Source: Glycomyces luteolus (GTDB taxonomy: Bacteria > Actinomycetota > Actinomycetes > Mycobacteriales > Micromonosporaceae). From it: 52,307 nt of DNA. Each line of letters opens with the position of its first letter. Position 1 is the stretch's first letter. The stretch covers positions 297,220 through 349,526 of the forward strand of contig NZ_JAPZVP010000004.1 of assembly GCF_027622875.1 (NCBI RefSeq), read 5' to 3'. The translations under genes and the position numbers were made by a program. Positions 16,595-25,052 of the stretch are shown here, one piece after another. Below the pieces are notes generated by a model that saw nothing but the letters and a program-made list of their open reading frames with translations, was not told the origin of the DNA and did not search any database.

Positions 16595-16622
16595 AGCCTG
16601 CGCTCGATTGGGCGCCTTGCAA
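16595..16622 (-). promoter_or_regulatory. Predicted leaderless promoter of SDR gene
   Basis: On the minus strand TTGCAA (16617-16622), a 16-nt spacer and CAGGCT (16595-16600) end 7 nt before the SDR start codon. Confidence 0.45.
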
Positions 16623-16639
16623 AGAGGACCGTTTATGGT

Positions 16640-16654
16640 GGTACCGGCCGTACC
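16640..16654. promoter_or_regulatory. Palindrome in SDR/XRE divergent promoter
   Basis: GGTAC-CGGCC-GTACC is a perfect 5+5+5 inverted repeat. It abuts the presumed -35 position (16655) of the regulator gene and lies upstream of the SDR -35 at 16617, where a dimeric regulator could act on both genes. Confidence 0.4.
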
Positions 16655-16690
16655 TGGTTCCGGTCGGCGATCCGGGGCATGATCGTGGGC

Positions 16691-17545
16691 ATGGACCGCC
16701 AGCAGCTCGCCGACTTCCTCCGCACCCGCCGCGCCGCGCTCCGGCCCGGCGACGTGGGCCTGCCCGAGGGGCCGCGGCGGCGCACGCCCGGCCTGCGGCG
16801 GCAGGAGGTCGCGCAGTTGGCCGGGATCTCGGTTGAGTACTACATCCGCCTCGAACAGGCCCGCGGGCCGAAGCCGTCGCGGCAGGTGCTCGGCGCGCTG
16901 GCGCGGGCGCTGATGCTCGTCCACGACGAGCGGGCCCACCTGTTCAACCTCGCCGACGAGCGGCCGGACACGAGCGCCGCGGGTCGCGGCGAGGTGCCGC
17001 CGACGATCCGGAACCTGCTGGCCGGGCTCGACGACTTCCCCGCCTACGTGGTGAACGCGGCGTACGACATGCTCGCCTGGAACCCGCTCGCGGATCGTCT
17101 GATGGGGTGGCTCTCGAAATTGTCGCCCGAGCAGCGGAACATCCTGCGCACGAACTTCTCCGGCCCGCATGCCGGTGCGGCCCTGTCGGATTCGCGCTAT
17201 GCGGGGTTCCTGCGCCAGTGCGTGGCCGACGTGCGCGCCTCGCTCGCCCGCGATCCCGGGGACGCCGTGCTGCGGGCGCTCGTGGACGAACTCCTGCGGT
17301 CCAGCCCCGAGTTCGGAGAGCTGTGGGCCGACCACGAGGTCGGCGTCCGCACCGTCCAGACCAAGCGGGTCGTGCACCAGGAGTACGGGCCGCTCGAGTT
17401 CGACTGCCAGGTCCTGGAGGTGCCCGGCACCTGCTTCCGGATGATCTTCTATGTGCCGCAGCCGAATTCGCGCACCGCCGAGGTGTTCGCGGCGATGGCC
17501 GCATTGGCGCCCGTCACTCCCGAAACCCCTGCGCGCAGTTCGTAA
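16691..17545 (+). CDS. XRE-family regulator with MmyB-like ligand domain
   Basis: This is a 284-residue one-component regulator. The N-terminal helix-turn-helix (about 1-75) has the family signature RRRTPGLRRQEVAQLAGISVEYYIRLEQ (28 residues, at about 28-55), and GPKPSRQVLGALARAL continues the domain. The C-terminal domain (about 95-280), with VVNAAYDMLAWNPLADRL and FGELWADHEV, matches MmyB-type putative ligand-binding PAS-like domains. The ATG at 16691 lies 7 nt after CATGAT (16678-16683), a leaderless arrangement; an ATG at 16679 is a less likely alternative. It is divergent from the SDR gene. The ligand is unknown. Confidence 0.88.
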   Translation: MDRQQLADFLRTRRAALRPGDVGLPEGPRRRTPGLRRQEVAQLAGISVEYYIRLEQARGPKPSRQVLGALARALMLVHDERAHLFNLADERPDTSAAGRGEVPPTIRNLLAGLDDFPAYVVNAAYDMLAWNPLADRLMGWLSKLSPEQRNILRTNFSGPHAGAALSDSRYAGFLRQCVADVRASLARDPGDAVLRALVDELLRSSPEFGELWADHEVGVRTVQTKRVVHQEYGPLEFDCQVLEVPGTCFRMIFYVPQPNSRTAEVFAAMAALAPVTPETPARSS

Positions 17546-17590
17546 CGCCGCGGCGACCGACATCACGCAGGAATTTCATCTCCCGGACTT

Positions 17591-17618
17591 TTGCTCGGAC
17601 GGCGAGTGTATCTATGCT
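17591..17618 (+). promoter_or_regulatory. Predicted promoter of MFS exporter gene
   Basis: TTGCTC (17591-17596), 16-nt spacer, TATGCT (17613-17618). Transcription would begin near 17625 and leave a leader of about 113 nt. Confidence 0.45.
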
Positions 17619-17626
17619 TGGTTCCA

Positions 17627-17687
17627 GAGGCGCGGCAAACGCCTCCCGCTCTTGAACAGCGACCGGTAAGGCAAGGACGCAGCCGGT
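17627..17687 (+). promoter_or_regulatory. Structured 5' leader with three successive hairpins
   Basis: Three stems follow the predicted start site. GAGGCG-CGGCAAA-CGCCTC is at 17627-17645. CGCT-CTTGAAC-AGCG is at 17647-17661. ACCGG...CCGGT is at 17662-17687, enclosing AGGCAAGGACGCAG. About 50 nt remain before the MFS start codon, which has its own GGAG. The arrangement resembles an attenuator or ligand-sensing leader; no Rfam class is recognised with confidence. Confidence 0.4.
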
Positions 17688-17737
17688 GACAGCCTCAGCG
17701 TTCTCACCCTCCCCACTTCCTTCCCGGAGCTGCTCCC

Positions 17738-18943
17738 ATGCGCATGCCCCTGTTCGCCATGTCAATCGGTGCGTTCGGCATCGGCACCGCCGAGTTCGTC
17801 ATCATGGGCATCCTGCCCCAGGTGGCCGCCTCCTCGGGCGTCTCGCTCGCCGAGGCCGGCCTCGCCGTCTCGGCCTACGCCATCGGCGTCGTCCTCGGCG
17901 CCCCGCTGCTCACCGTCGCCACCACCCGCGTCCCCCGCAAGCCGCTGCTCATCTCCCTGATGGGCTGGTTCGCGCTCGCCAACCTCGTCACCGCCCTGGC
18001 CCCCGACTTCGGCACCCTGCTCGCCTCCCGGTTCTTCGCCGGGCTCCCGCACGGCGCGTTCTTCGGCGCGGCCGCGGTGGTCGGCGCGAGCCTGGTCTCC
18101 TACGAGCGGCGCGCCCGCGCGATCTCGGGGATCATGTCCGGACTGACCGTGGCGACGATCGTGGGCGTGCCCGCGAGCGCCCTGCTCATCGGCCAGTTCT
18201 CCTGGCGCTGGATCTTCGCCGCCGTGGCCGCCCTCGGCCTGGTGGCCGCCGCCGCGATCTGGTTCACGGTGCCCGACACCCGCGGGGTCATCGTGCCCAC
18301 CAAGGCCGCCGACGAGATCCGGGCGATCCGCTCCAAGCGCGTCCTGCTGCCGCTCATCACCGGCGCGGTCGGCTTCGGCGGGATGTTCGCGGCCTACACG
18401 TACCTGACGCCGATCCTCGAAGAGGTCACCGGCCTCGGCGCGGTCGCCATCGCGATCACCCTCGCGGTGTTCGGCCTCGGCCTCACCGCCGGGAACATCC
18501 TCGGCGGCCACGTCGCCGACCGCGCCCCGATCCAGGGCCTGTTCGCCTCGTTCACCACCATCGCGGCCGTGCTGCTGATGATGTACTTCACGATGGCGAA
18601 CCCGGTCCTGGCGATCGCCGGGGTGTTCCTGATGGCGCTCTCGTCCTCGCTGGTCGGCCCGATCATGCAGCGGCTGCTGCTCGACGGCGCCCACGCCGCC
18701 CCGTCGCTCGCGTCCTCGCTGCACCACGCGGCCTTCAACCTCGCCAACGCGAACGGCGCCTGGCTCGGCGGCCTGGCCCTCTCGGCCGGGCTGAGCCTGA
18801 CCGCGCCGATCCTCGTCGGCGTCGGCCTGGCCCTGGCCGGTCTCGCCCTCTCGGTCCCGCTGGCGCGGGCCCACACCGAGGCCGAGGTCCTGCCGGTGGT
18901 CCCGAGCCACCTGACGACCGCCGAACTTGCCCGGGCCTCGTAA
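17738..18943 (+). CDS. MFS transporter, DHA1 family (AraJ/Cml-like exporter)
   Basis: This is a 401-residue twelve-helix proton-driven antiporter of the drug/arabinose exporter group. Family marks are FGIGTAEFVIMGILPQVA in helix 1, VLGAPLLTVATTRVPRKPLL (motif A region) and SRFFAGLPHGAFFGAA in helix 4, then VATIVGVPASALLIGQFSWRWIF (motif C region plus loop). A 30-residue central loop separates helices 6 and 7. Related proteins export chloramphenicol or sugars, but the substrate here is not predictable. GGAG lies 8 nt before the ATG. A structured leader upstream suggests conditional expression. It is convergent with the oxidoreductase at 19025. Confidence 0.88.
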   Translation: MRMPLFAMSIGAFGIGTAEFVIMGILPQVAASSGVSLAEAGLAVSAYAIGVVLGAPLLTVATTRVPRKPLLISLMGWFALANLVTALAPDFGTLLASRFFAGLPHGAFFGAAAVVGASLVSYERRARAISGIMSGLTVATIVGVPASALLIGQFSWRWIFAAVAALGLVAAAAIWFTVPDTRGVIVPTKAADEIRAIRSKRVLLPLITGAVGFGGMFAAYTYLTPILEEVTGLGAVAIAITLAVFGLGLTAGNILGGHVADRAPIQGLFASFTTIAAVLLMMYFTMANPVLAIAGVFLMALSSSLVGPIMQRLLLDGAHAAPSLASSLHHAAFNLANANGAWLGGLALSAGLSLTAPILVGVGLALAGLALSVPLARAHTEAEVLPVVPSHLTTAELARAS

Positions 18944-18964
18944 GCGAAGGCCCCGAACCGCATC

Positions 18965-18993
18965 GCCGCCTCGGCCGACCCGGCCGGGGCGGC
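18965..18993. terminator. Hairpin between convergent genes
   Basis: GCCGCC (18965-18970) pairs with GGCGGC (18988-18993), with inner CGGCC/GGCCG pairing, between the MFS and oxidoreductase genes. Confidence 0.55.
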
Positions 18994-19024
18994 GCCGTCG
19001 TCCCGGTGCGCGATGCTGCCCGCC

Positions 19025-20005
19025 CTACGGAATCAGCACCACCTTGCCGGTCGTGCCCCGGTGCTCCAGCGCCCGATGGGCCTTGGCCGCCTCGGACAGC
19101 TTGAAGGTGTGCACTGCGGGCCGGAGCCTTCCGGCCGCGAGCTCCGCCAGCGATCGCTCTTCGAGGGTCCGCAGACCGCCCAGCTTCTGGAGGAGCTTCG
19201 GGCCGAGCGCACCCGAAACCGTGAGGCCGCGTCCCACGATGTCCTCGACCGTGGCCGCGGTGGCCTTCCCCGCCGACCATCCGAAGACCACCATCCGGCC
19301 GCCGAAGCCCAGCCGGTCGAAGGCGGCCCGGCCGGTCTCGCCGCCGACGGAGTCGAACAGCAGCGTCGCCTCGCGGCCCTCCAACGCCTCGTCGAGTACC
19401 GAAGTCCAGTCCTCGGCCTTGTAGTCGATCGCAGCGTCGGCCCCGTTCTCAGCGACCTGCCGCACCTTGTCCGGCCCGCCCGCGAGGCCGACCACGTAGG
19501 CGCCCGCGTTCTTCGCGGCCTGCACCAGCAGCGTGCCGATCCCGCCCGCAGCGGCCGGGACGATCACCACGTCCTCAGGGGTCACCGGGCCGACCGACAG
19601 GACCATGAGAGCGGTCCGGCCGGTGCCGATCATCGCGATCGCCTCCGCGAACCCGGCGCCCTCGGGGATCTCGTGCACGTGCTCGACCTCGCGCACGGCC
19701 TTCTCGGCGTATCCGCCGGAGGCGAACCCGAGATGGGCGACCACGCGCTTGCCGATCCACGACGCGTCGACGCCCTCGCCGACCGCGTCGACGATCCCGG
19801 CCGCCTCGCGGCCGGGGATCATCGGCAGGTCCGGGAGCGGGTAGGGGCCGTTCTTCTCGCCGCTGCGGAAGGTCGTGTCGAGCAGGTGGACTCCGGCGGC
19901 GCGGCTGTCGATGCGCAGCTGCCCGGGACCGGGCTCAGGGTCGGCCACCTCCTCGTACACGAGCACTTCGGGGCCGCCGAATTCGTGTTGCCTGATCGCG
20001 TGCAT
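19025..20005 (-). CDS. NADPH:quinone oxidoreductase-like MDR protein
   Basis: This 326-residue medium-chain dehydrogenase/reductase lacks the zinc ligands and matches the quinone oxidoreductase (QOR/zeta-crystallin) type. It begins MHAIRQHEFGGPEVL, has AAGVHLLDTTFRSG and the REAAGIV-x-AVGEGV segment, and binds NADPH through VVIVPAAAGGIGTLLVQAAK (about 145-164), where AAAGGIG is the dinucleotide loop. LVLIP-type C-terminal TGKVVLIP is typical. The ATG at 20005 follows GAGGGACGAC with good spacing; an ATG at 20017 sits directly on the GAGGAG and is less likely. It appears to be transcribed alone. The physiological acceptor is unknown. Confidence 0.88.
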   Translation of the reverse strand: MHAIRQHEFGGPEVLVYEEVADPEPGPGQLRIDSRAAGVHLLDTTFRSGEKNGPYPLPDLPMIPGREAAGIVDAVGEGVDASWIGKRVVAHLGFASGGYAEKAVREVEHVHEIPEGAGFAEAIAMIGTGRTALMVLSVGPVTPEDVVIVPAAAGGIGTLLVQAAKNAGAYVVGLAGGPDKVRQVAENGADAAIDYKAEDWTSVLDEALEGREATLLFDSVGGETGRAAFDRLGFGGRMVVFGWSAGKATAATVEDIVGRGLTVSGALGPKLLQKLGGLRTLEERSLAELAAGRLRPAVHTFKLSEAAKAHRALEHRGTTGKVVLIP

Positions 20006-20102
20006 GTCGTCCCTCATCTCCTCGGTGGGTGTGAAGACAACTGTAGGAACGGGGCGACTGGGTCCGCATCTGTCGAGCGACTGAACCTGCCCCTGACGAA
20101 AG

Positions 20103-23100
20103 TCAGGGGTGCCGTAAACCCGGATCGATGCCCAAGCCGCTCAACAGGTCGCGGGACTCCTCCCGGCACCGCTCGGCCTCCTGCGGGTGCCCGGCCGCCT
20201 GGTAGGCGTCCGCCAGCGCGCGCAGGCTGCGCGCCTGCCGCAGCGGGTCGGGCATCGCGGCGAACACATCGCAGGCCTGCCTGCCCATGTGCACGGCCCG
20301 GCGGAGGTCGCCGTCGGCGGTGTAGAGCTTGCACAGCACGCGGGCCTTCACGGCGAGGGTCTCCGAGGTCTCGTACCGGTCCAGCGGCGCCGCCCGCTCG
20401 ACGGCGTCGCGGGCGTGGTCGAGCTGCTCGGTGTCGACGTAGAGCTCGGCGAGCCAATAGGTGTAGACGAGCTGGTGCCGCCAGGCGTTGACCTGCTCGA
20501 CCAGTTCGAGGCCGTGCAGCAGCGCGGCCTCGGCGCGCGGGTAGTCCTGGTCGGCGTGGTGCACCGCGGCCTGCCGGAAGTAGAGCCGCGCCCGGTAGTA
20601 CTTGGACGGGTGGTCGCGCAGCATCTCGGCGATCTCGTGGCAAAGCTCCTCGGCGGAGCTGATGCGGCCCTGGTCGGCGTACAGCTCCGAGAGCGACAGC
20701 AGCGGGTAGACCGTGGTCGGCCCGTCCTCGGCGGACGCGTCGAGCTCGCGGGCCTTCAGCAGCAGCGTCTCGGACTCGGCGAAGATGCCCATGCGGCGGA
20801 GCACCGTGCCGAGCGAGGTCAGCACCTCGACCTGGACGGAGCGGTTCCCGGAGCGCTCGGCGGCGAGCATCGCCTCGCGCAGCAGCGAGACCGCCTCCCG
20901 GTAGCGGCCGAGCTGGGTGAGGGTGGTGGCGAGGTCGTTGCGGGCCTTGCCGGTCGCGTCGCCGTGCGGGGTCCTGCGGAGGTATTCGAGGGTCTTCTCC
21001 GCGAACGTCTTGGCCTGGTGGAGGTCCCCGGACGCGTAGGCGACGGCGTCCGCGAGCGCGAAGGCGCGCACGGCGTCCATGGGCTCGTCGGAGCGCACGC
21101 CGGTCGCGATGCCGCGTTCGGCGACGAGGGCGAGTTCGGGGAGCTCGTACTGCGAGTCGGCGAGCGGCCGACGCCCGGTGAGGTCCTCCCGGTATCCGGC
21201 GTCGGCGAATGCGATGAGCCGCGTGAGCAGCCGCGAGACCTGCGGGTGGCCGTTCCATTCGAGGAAGGTCGCCACGATGTTGCGGTACTCCAGCACCGGG
21301 AGCCGGGTGGAGCCCTGTGCGTACCACTCGACGGCCTGCTCCCGGAGCCGTTGCAGCGCAGCCGGGTCGAACGCCGCCTCGGCCTTCCGGCGGGCGTATT
21401 CGCGCACCAGGTCGTGGAAGCGGTAGCGGCCGGGCCGGTACTCGTCGATCCGGTGGGCGGCGACGAGGCTGGCCAGGAGCCGTTCGGCCGCTTCGGGTTC
21501 CCACGTGACGAGCGCGCACGCGAGGCCCTTGGAGAAGTCGGTGCCCGGCAGGCACGCGAGGTTGAGGTACAGCAGCTCCTCTTCGGGTTCGAGCGCCTGG
21601 TAGGACAGGTCGAACGCGGCCGCGACGGTGGTCGTGGGGTCGCCTTCGACGGCGAGGCGGGAGAGCCGGTCGCGCCCGGCGAGGGCCGTGGCGGTCTCCG
21701 CCAAGGTGGTGCCGGGCTGCGCGTCGAGGTTGGTGCCGACGATCCGCAGCGCCAGCGGCAGGCCGCCGCAGAGTTCCGCGACCCGCTGGGCCGCTTCGGG
21801 TTCGCGCTCGACGCGGTCCTCGCCGATGAGGCTCCTGAGGAGCCGCACCGAATCGTCGCCGTCGAGCGCGCCCACGGTGACCTGCCGGATGTCGTGCGCG
21901 GCGGCGAGATCGGGGAGCCGTCCGCGGCTCGTGACGACCGCGACGCATCCGGCCGTCGCGGGCAGCAGCGGCAGCACCTGGGCCGAGTTCCGGGTGTTGT
22001 CGAGGATGAGGAGCGTCCGGGTGTCCGCGAGGCGCGAGCGCAGCAGCGCGGCCGCCTCGTCGAGGTCCGAGGGGATGGCCTCGGTGGGAACCCGCAGCGC
22101 CCGCAGGAACCCGGCCAGCGCGTCGAGCGGCGCCAGTGAGGGCGCCCGGTCGAAGCCGCGAAGGTTCACGTACATCTGCCCGTCCGGGAACCGCTCGCGC
22201 ACCAGGTGCGCCCAGTGCAGTGCCAGCGTGGTCTTCCCGGAGCCGCCGATCCCGGAGATCACGGCGACCTGCGGGCCCCCTTCGAGCAGCCGGTCGAGGA
22301 CCGCGAGCTGCTCGGTGCGGCCGGTGAAGTGGACGCTGTCGGAGGGCAGCTGGGCCGGGGACGGCAGTTCCGGCCCCGGTTTGGGGGCGTCGGGTTTCGG
22401 TGCGGCCCTGAGGGACGGGTCATCGCGGAGGATCGCGGTGTGCAGGTCCCTGAGGCGCTGGCCGGGGTCGATGCCGAGCTCCTCGGCGAGCTGGCGGCGG
22501 ATCGACTCGAACACGTCGAGGGCCTCGGCCTGCCGGTCCTCGCGGTAGAGCGCGGTCATGAGCAGTTCGGCGGTGTGCTGCCGGTACGGGTGCGCTTCGA
22601 GGACGCGCCGCAGGTCGGCGACGACCGATACGCCTGTGGTGAGCGCGAGTTCGAGTTCGGCGCGGCTCTCCTCGGCTGCGGCGCGCTCCTCGTCCCAGCG
22701 GCGCGCCCCGGCCTCGATGACGCGGCCGCCGAGCCCGGCAAGGGTCGGGCCGCGCCACAGGTCGAGGGCTTCGCGAAGACTCGCGAGGGCCGCTTCGGGT
22801 TCGGAGGCCGCCTCCTGCTCGCGGGCGATGCGGACGGTCCGCTGGAAGCGCAGCGAGTCGAGCTTCTCGGGGCGCACCCGCAGCCGGTAGCCGTCGCCGA
22901 CGGTCTCGAGTTCGCTGGTGCCTGCGGAGAGCAGGAGTCCGCGGGCGCTCGCGACGGTGTTCTGGACCTGCCGCCGCGCGGTGGCCGGCGGTACCTCCCC
23001 CCAGATCGCGTCGACGAGCTTCGGCAGGGGCACCACGTGTCCGGCTTCCAGGAGCAGCACGGCGAGCAGCCGGGGCAGGGTCCGCCCGGGCAGCGCCACG

Positions 23101-23150
23101 GGCAGGCCCTCCCAGGCCAGCTGCAGGGGCCCGAGGATGCCGAAATCCAC
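20103..23150 (-). CDS. SARP-type regulator with NB-ARC ATPase and TPR domains (AfsR-like)
   Basis: This is a 1015-residue multi-domain activator. Residues 1-95 form an OmpR-like winged helix (FGILGPLQLAWEG ... GDGYRLRV), 100-245 the bacterial transcriptional activation domain (TPR-like, ending ELGIDPGQRLRDLH), and about 270-530 an NB-ARC/STAND ATPase with P-loop ISGIGGSGKTTLA (298-310) and Walker B TLLILDN. The rest, about 600-1005, is helical repeats of TPR type. The architecture matches Streptomyces AfsR, which integrates signals to activate antibiotic pathways. The GTG start at 23150 follows GGGAGG. No biosynthetic cluster is adjacent, so it is an orphan regulator with unknown targets. Confidence 0.92.
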   Translation of the reverse strand: MDFGILGPLQLAWEGLPVALPGRTLPRLLAVLLLEAGHVVPLPKLVDAIWGEVPPATARRQVQNTVASARGLLLSAGTSELETVGDGYRLRVRPEKLDSLRFQRTVRIAREQEAASEPEAALASLREALDLWRGPTLAGLGGRVIEAGARRWDEERAAAEESRAELELALTTGVSVVADLRRVLEAHPYRQHTAELLMTALYREDRQAEALDVFESIRRQLAEELGIDPGQRLRDLHTAILRDDPSLRAAPKPDAPKPGPELPSPAQLPSDSVHFTGRTEQLAVLDRLLEGGPQVAVISGIGGSGKTTLALHWAHLVRERFPDGQMYVNLRGFDRAPSLAPLDALAGFLRALRVPTEAIPSDLDEAAALLRSRLADTRTLLILDNTRNSAQVLPLLPATAGCVAVVTSRGRLPDLAAAHDIRQVTVGALDGDDSVRLLRSLIGEDRVEREPEAAQRVAELCGGLPLALRIVGTNLDAQPGTTLAETATALAGRDRLSRLAVEGDPTTTVAAAFDLSYQALEPEEELLYLNLACLPGTDFSKGLACALVTWEPEAAERLLASLVAAHRIDEYRPGRYRFHDLVREYARRKAEAAFDPAALQRLREQAVEWYAQGSTRLPVLEYRNIVATFLEWNGHPQVSRLLTRLIAFADAGYREDLTGRRPLADSQYELPELALVAERGIATGVRSDEPMDAVRAFALADAVAYASGDLHQAKTFAEKTLEYLRRTPHGDATGKARNDLATTLTQLGRYREAVSLLREAMLAAERSGNRSVQVEVLTSLGTVLRRMGIFAESETLLLKARELDASAEDGPTTVYPLLSLSELYADQGRISSAEELCHEIAEMLRDHPSKYYRARLYFRQAAVHHADQDYPRAEAALLHGLELVEQVNAWRHQLVYTYWLAELYVDTEQLDHARDAVERAAPLDRYETSETLAVKARVLCKLYTADGDLRRAVHMGRQACDVFAAMPDPLRQARSLRALADAYQAAGHPQEAERCREESRDLLSGLGIDPGLRHP

Positions 23151-23354
23151 GGTCCACCTCCCGGGGGAGTCGAGGTGCGGCCGTCATTGCATGGGGACGA
23201 ATCCAGTCTATGGGCAGATCATGATCAATTGGGAACGCTCGCTTCAGGTATCCGCAGAGTGACGATGCAGGTACCGGTCTTTGTCTCATGAACGACTCGT
23301 GAAGGTCTTGACGCGGCCGCCGCGATGCTCGACGTAACGAGCAAAGGAGGAGCG

Positions 23355-24170
23355 ATGTTCACGAGACAGCGTCCCGAGTCCCAGACCAGGCCGCAGGAGG
23401 CCCGCGCCAGGTTCCGGGGCGGCCTGGTCGCCACGACGAGCGGCTGGTCGCACGGCTACGTGCAGGCGAACCTGGTGTCCGTTCCGGCCCGCCATGCGAT
23501 CGCGCTGCGCCGCTTCGCGGTCCGCAACCCGCAGGCCTGCCCGCTGCTCGACGTGGTCGGGCCGGGCCGGTACCGGACCGAGCTGGCGTTCGGCGCGGAC
23601 CTGCGGCGCGACCTGCCCGTGTACCGGGTGTGGCAGAAGGGCGAGCTGGTCGCGGAGCGCACCGACGTGGCGGACCTGTGGGGCACCGACCTGGTGACGT
23701 TCCTGACCGGCTGCACGTTCACGTTCGAGCCGTTCCTGGAGCGGGCCGGCATCCCGCTGCGCCACCTCGAGCAGGGCGTCAACGTCCCCATGTACCGCAC
23801 GACCTTGAAATGCCTGGGCGCCACGCGGTTCCGCGGCCCCGTGGTGGTCTCGATGCGGCCGGTCCCGGCCGCGATGGCGGACCACGCGGCGGCGATCACC
23901 GGGGACATGCCGTACGCCCACGGCGCTCCCGTCCATATCGGACGCCCCGCCGCCATCGGCATCCGCGATCTCGCCAAGCCCGACTTCGGCGACCCGGTCT
24001 GGCTCCACGACGGCGACGTGCCCGTGTTCTGGGCGTGCGGGGTGACGCTGCAGGAGGCGGTGGTCAAGGCCAAGCTGCCGTTCGCGATCACGCACGCGCC
24101 CGGGCACATGCTCATCACCGACCGCCGCGCCAAGATCAACGACACCGGGGAGATCCGCCTCCTCCGCTAA
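23355..24170 (+). CDS. DUF1445 / D-glutamate cyclase family putative hydro-lyase
   Basis: This 271-residue protein belongs to the family annotated as putative hydro-lyase, which includes the D-glutamate cyclase of vertebrates. Typical segments are ARARFRGGLVATTSGWSHGYVQANL near the N terminus, DVVGPGRYRTELAFGADLRRDLPVYRVW, TFLTGCTFTFEPFLERAGI, RTTLKCLGATRFRGPVVVSMRPVP and HAPGHMLITD at the C terminus, where conserved acidic and His residues line the proposed active site. A strong AAAGGAGG precedes the ATG. It converges on the HxlR gene with a 4-nt overlap of stop codons. The enzymatic reaction in bacteria is not well established. Confidence 0.87.
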   Translation: MFTRQRPESQTRPQEARARFRGGLVATTSGWSHGYVQANLVSVPARHAIALRRFAVRNPQACPLLDVVGPGRYRTELAFGADLRRDLPVYRVWQKGELVAERTDVADLWGTDLVTFLTGCTFTFEPFLERAGIPLRHLEQGVNVPMYRTTLKCLGATRFRGPVVVSMRPVPAAMADHAAAITGDMPYAHGAPVHIGRPAAIGIRDLAKPDFGDPVWLHDGDVPVFWACGVTLQEAVVKAKLPFAITHAPGHMLITDRRAKINDTGEIRLLR

Positions 24171-24847
24171 GCCGGGCCCGGCGTCGCCCCCGCCGATGCC
24201 GGGGCCGGCTCGGGCAGGCGGAACAGCCCCAGGAACCGCTCCGCCATGGCCTGGTCGCCCTGTACGGTGACGCGGCCCGCGTGCAGCGAGACGTCGAGGC
24301 TGCGGCTGCCCAGGGTGAGGCGCTTCAGCGTCTCGGCGTCGGTGCGGATCACCGCGTGCGGGTGCTCGGGCCGGCCCGGCGCGAGGAGCAGCTGCGCGTC
24401 GATGATCTCGGCGATGAACGGCCGGTCGTCGACCCAGAGCTCGAACGCCGCGTCGAAGCCCCGCGCCGCCACGGGCATGAACAGGGTCCGCATCGAGAGG
24501 ATCAGCGCGTCGGCGCCCATCGGCGCGTCAAGCGGGATCGCCGCCGAGCGGGCGCCCCAGCGCAGCAGGAACACGATCACGGGCTCGAGGTCGCGGCCCC
24601 ATTCGGTGAGCTCGTACACCTTGGACGCGGCCGGGGGCGGCAGGCGCCGCTTGGAGATCACGCCGTGCGATTCGAGTTCGCGCAGCCGCTGCGAGAGGAC
24701 GTTCGCGCTGGCCCCGTGGAGGCCCGCGCGGAGGTCGGTGAAGCGCTTGGGTCCCAGGAGCAGTTCGCGGACGATGAGGAGCGACCAGCGCTCGCCCACG
24801 AGGTCGAGCGCGTGGGCGGCCGGGCAGCCGTCGCCGTAGGTGCGCAC
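24167..24847 (-). CDS. HxlR-family winged-helix regulator with extra C-terminal domain
   Basis: This 226-residue protein has an HxlR DNA-binding domain in residues 1-95. It begins RTYGDGCPAAHALDLVGERWSLLIVRELL, where the cysteine of the family is present, and continues FTDLRAGLHGASANVLSQRLRELESHGVI. Residues 100-226 are a second alpha/beta domain reminiscent of sterol-carrier (SCP2-like) folds (RGFDAAFELWVDDRPF), which could bind a ligand. The GTG at 24847 was chosen because GGAGG lies just before it and the family usually begins here. The promoter and a palindrome lie at 24899-24938. Targets are unknown. Confidence 0.86.
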   Translation of the reverse strand: MRTYGDGCPAAHALDLVGERWSLLIVRELLLGPKRFTDLRAGLHGASANVLSQRLRELESHGVISKRRLPPPAASKVYELTEWGRDLEPVIVFLLRWGARSAAIPLDAPMGADALILSMRTLFMPVAARGFDAAFELWVDDRPFIAEIIDAQLLLAPGRPEHPHAVIRTDAETLKRLTLGSRSLDVSLHAGRVTVQGDQAMAERFLGLFRLPEPAPASAGATPGPA

Positions 24848-24898
24848 GGTTCCTCCAAAACACGGCGGGGTGAAACCGCAGGTGAATCCCATTGCGGT

Positions 24899-24908
24899 AG
24901 TACGTACT
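24899..24908. promoter_or_regulatory. HxlR autoregulatory palindrome candidate
   Basis: AGTACGTACT is a perfect 10-bp palindrome immediately downstream of the HxlR -10 box, a position where binding would block initiation. Confidence 0.4.
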
Positions 24909-24909
24909 C

Positions 24910-24938
24910 ATCCTAAGGTCCCGTAAGACCAGCAGCAA
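24910..24938 (-). promoter_or_regulatory. HxlR gene promoter
   Basis: On the minus strand TTGCTG (24933-24938), a 17-nt spacer and TAGGAT (24910-24915) form a good vegetative promoter upstream of the GTG at 24847. Confidence 0.55.
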
Positions 24939-25016
24939 GTCCTGGTAAATGACCAACAGATCTCAGAACGGTAACGTGCGCTCTGTAAAAGGTGCGTGAC
25001 GCCGCGCCCGTCCGCC

Positions 25017-25045
25017 TTGCGCGGGCTCGAATCATGCGGCACCAT
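25017..25045 (+). promoter_or_regulatory. Predicted leaderless promoter of carbonic anhydrase gene
   Basis: TTGCGC (25017-25022), 17-nt spacer, CACCAT (25040-25045), then 7 nt to the GTG at 25053. Confidence 0.45.
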
Positions 25046-25052
25046 TCAGGGC

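Noticed and set aside
17627..17687. GEMM (c-di-GMP-I) riboswitch
   Set aside because: GGCAAAC and GGACGCA are reminiscent, but the distances and the P1b/tetraloop arrangement do not fit the class; kept only as an unclassified structured leader.
23217..23226. GATCATGATC palindrome upstream of the SARP gene as an operator
   Set aside because: Short, self-complementary by common 4-mers, and not aligned with a recognisable promoter.
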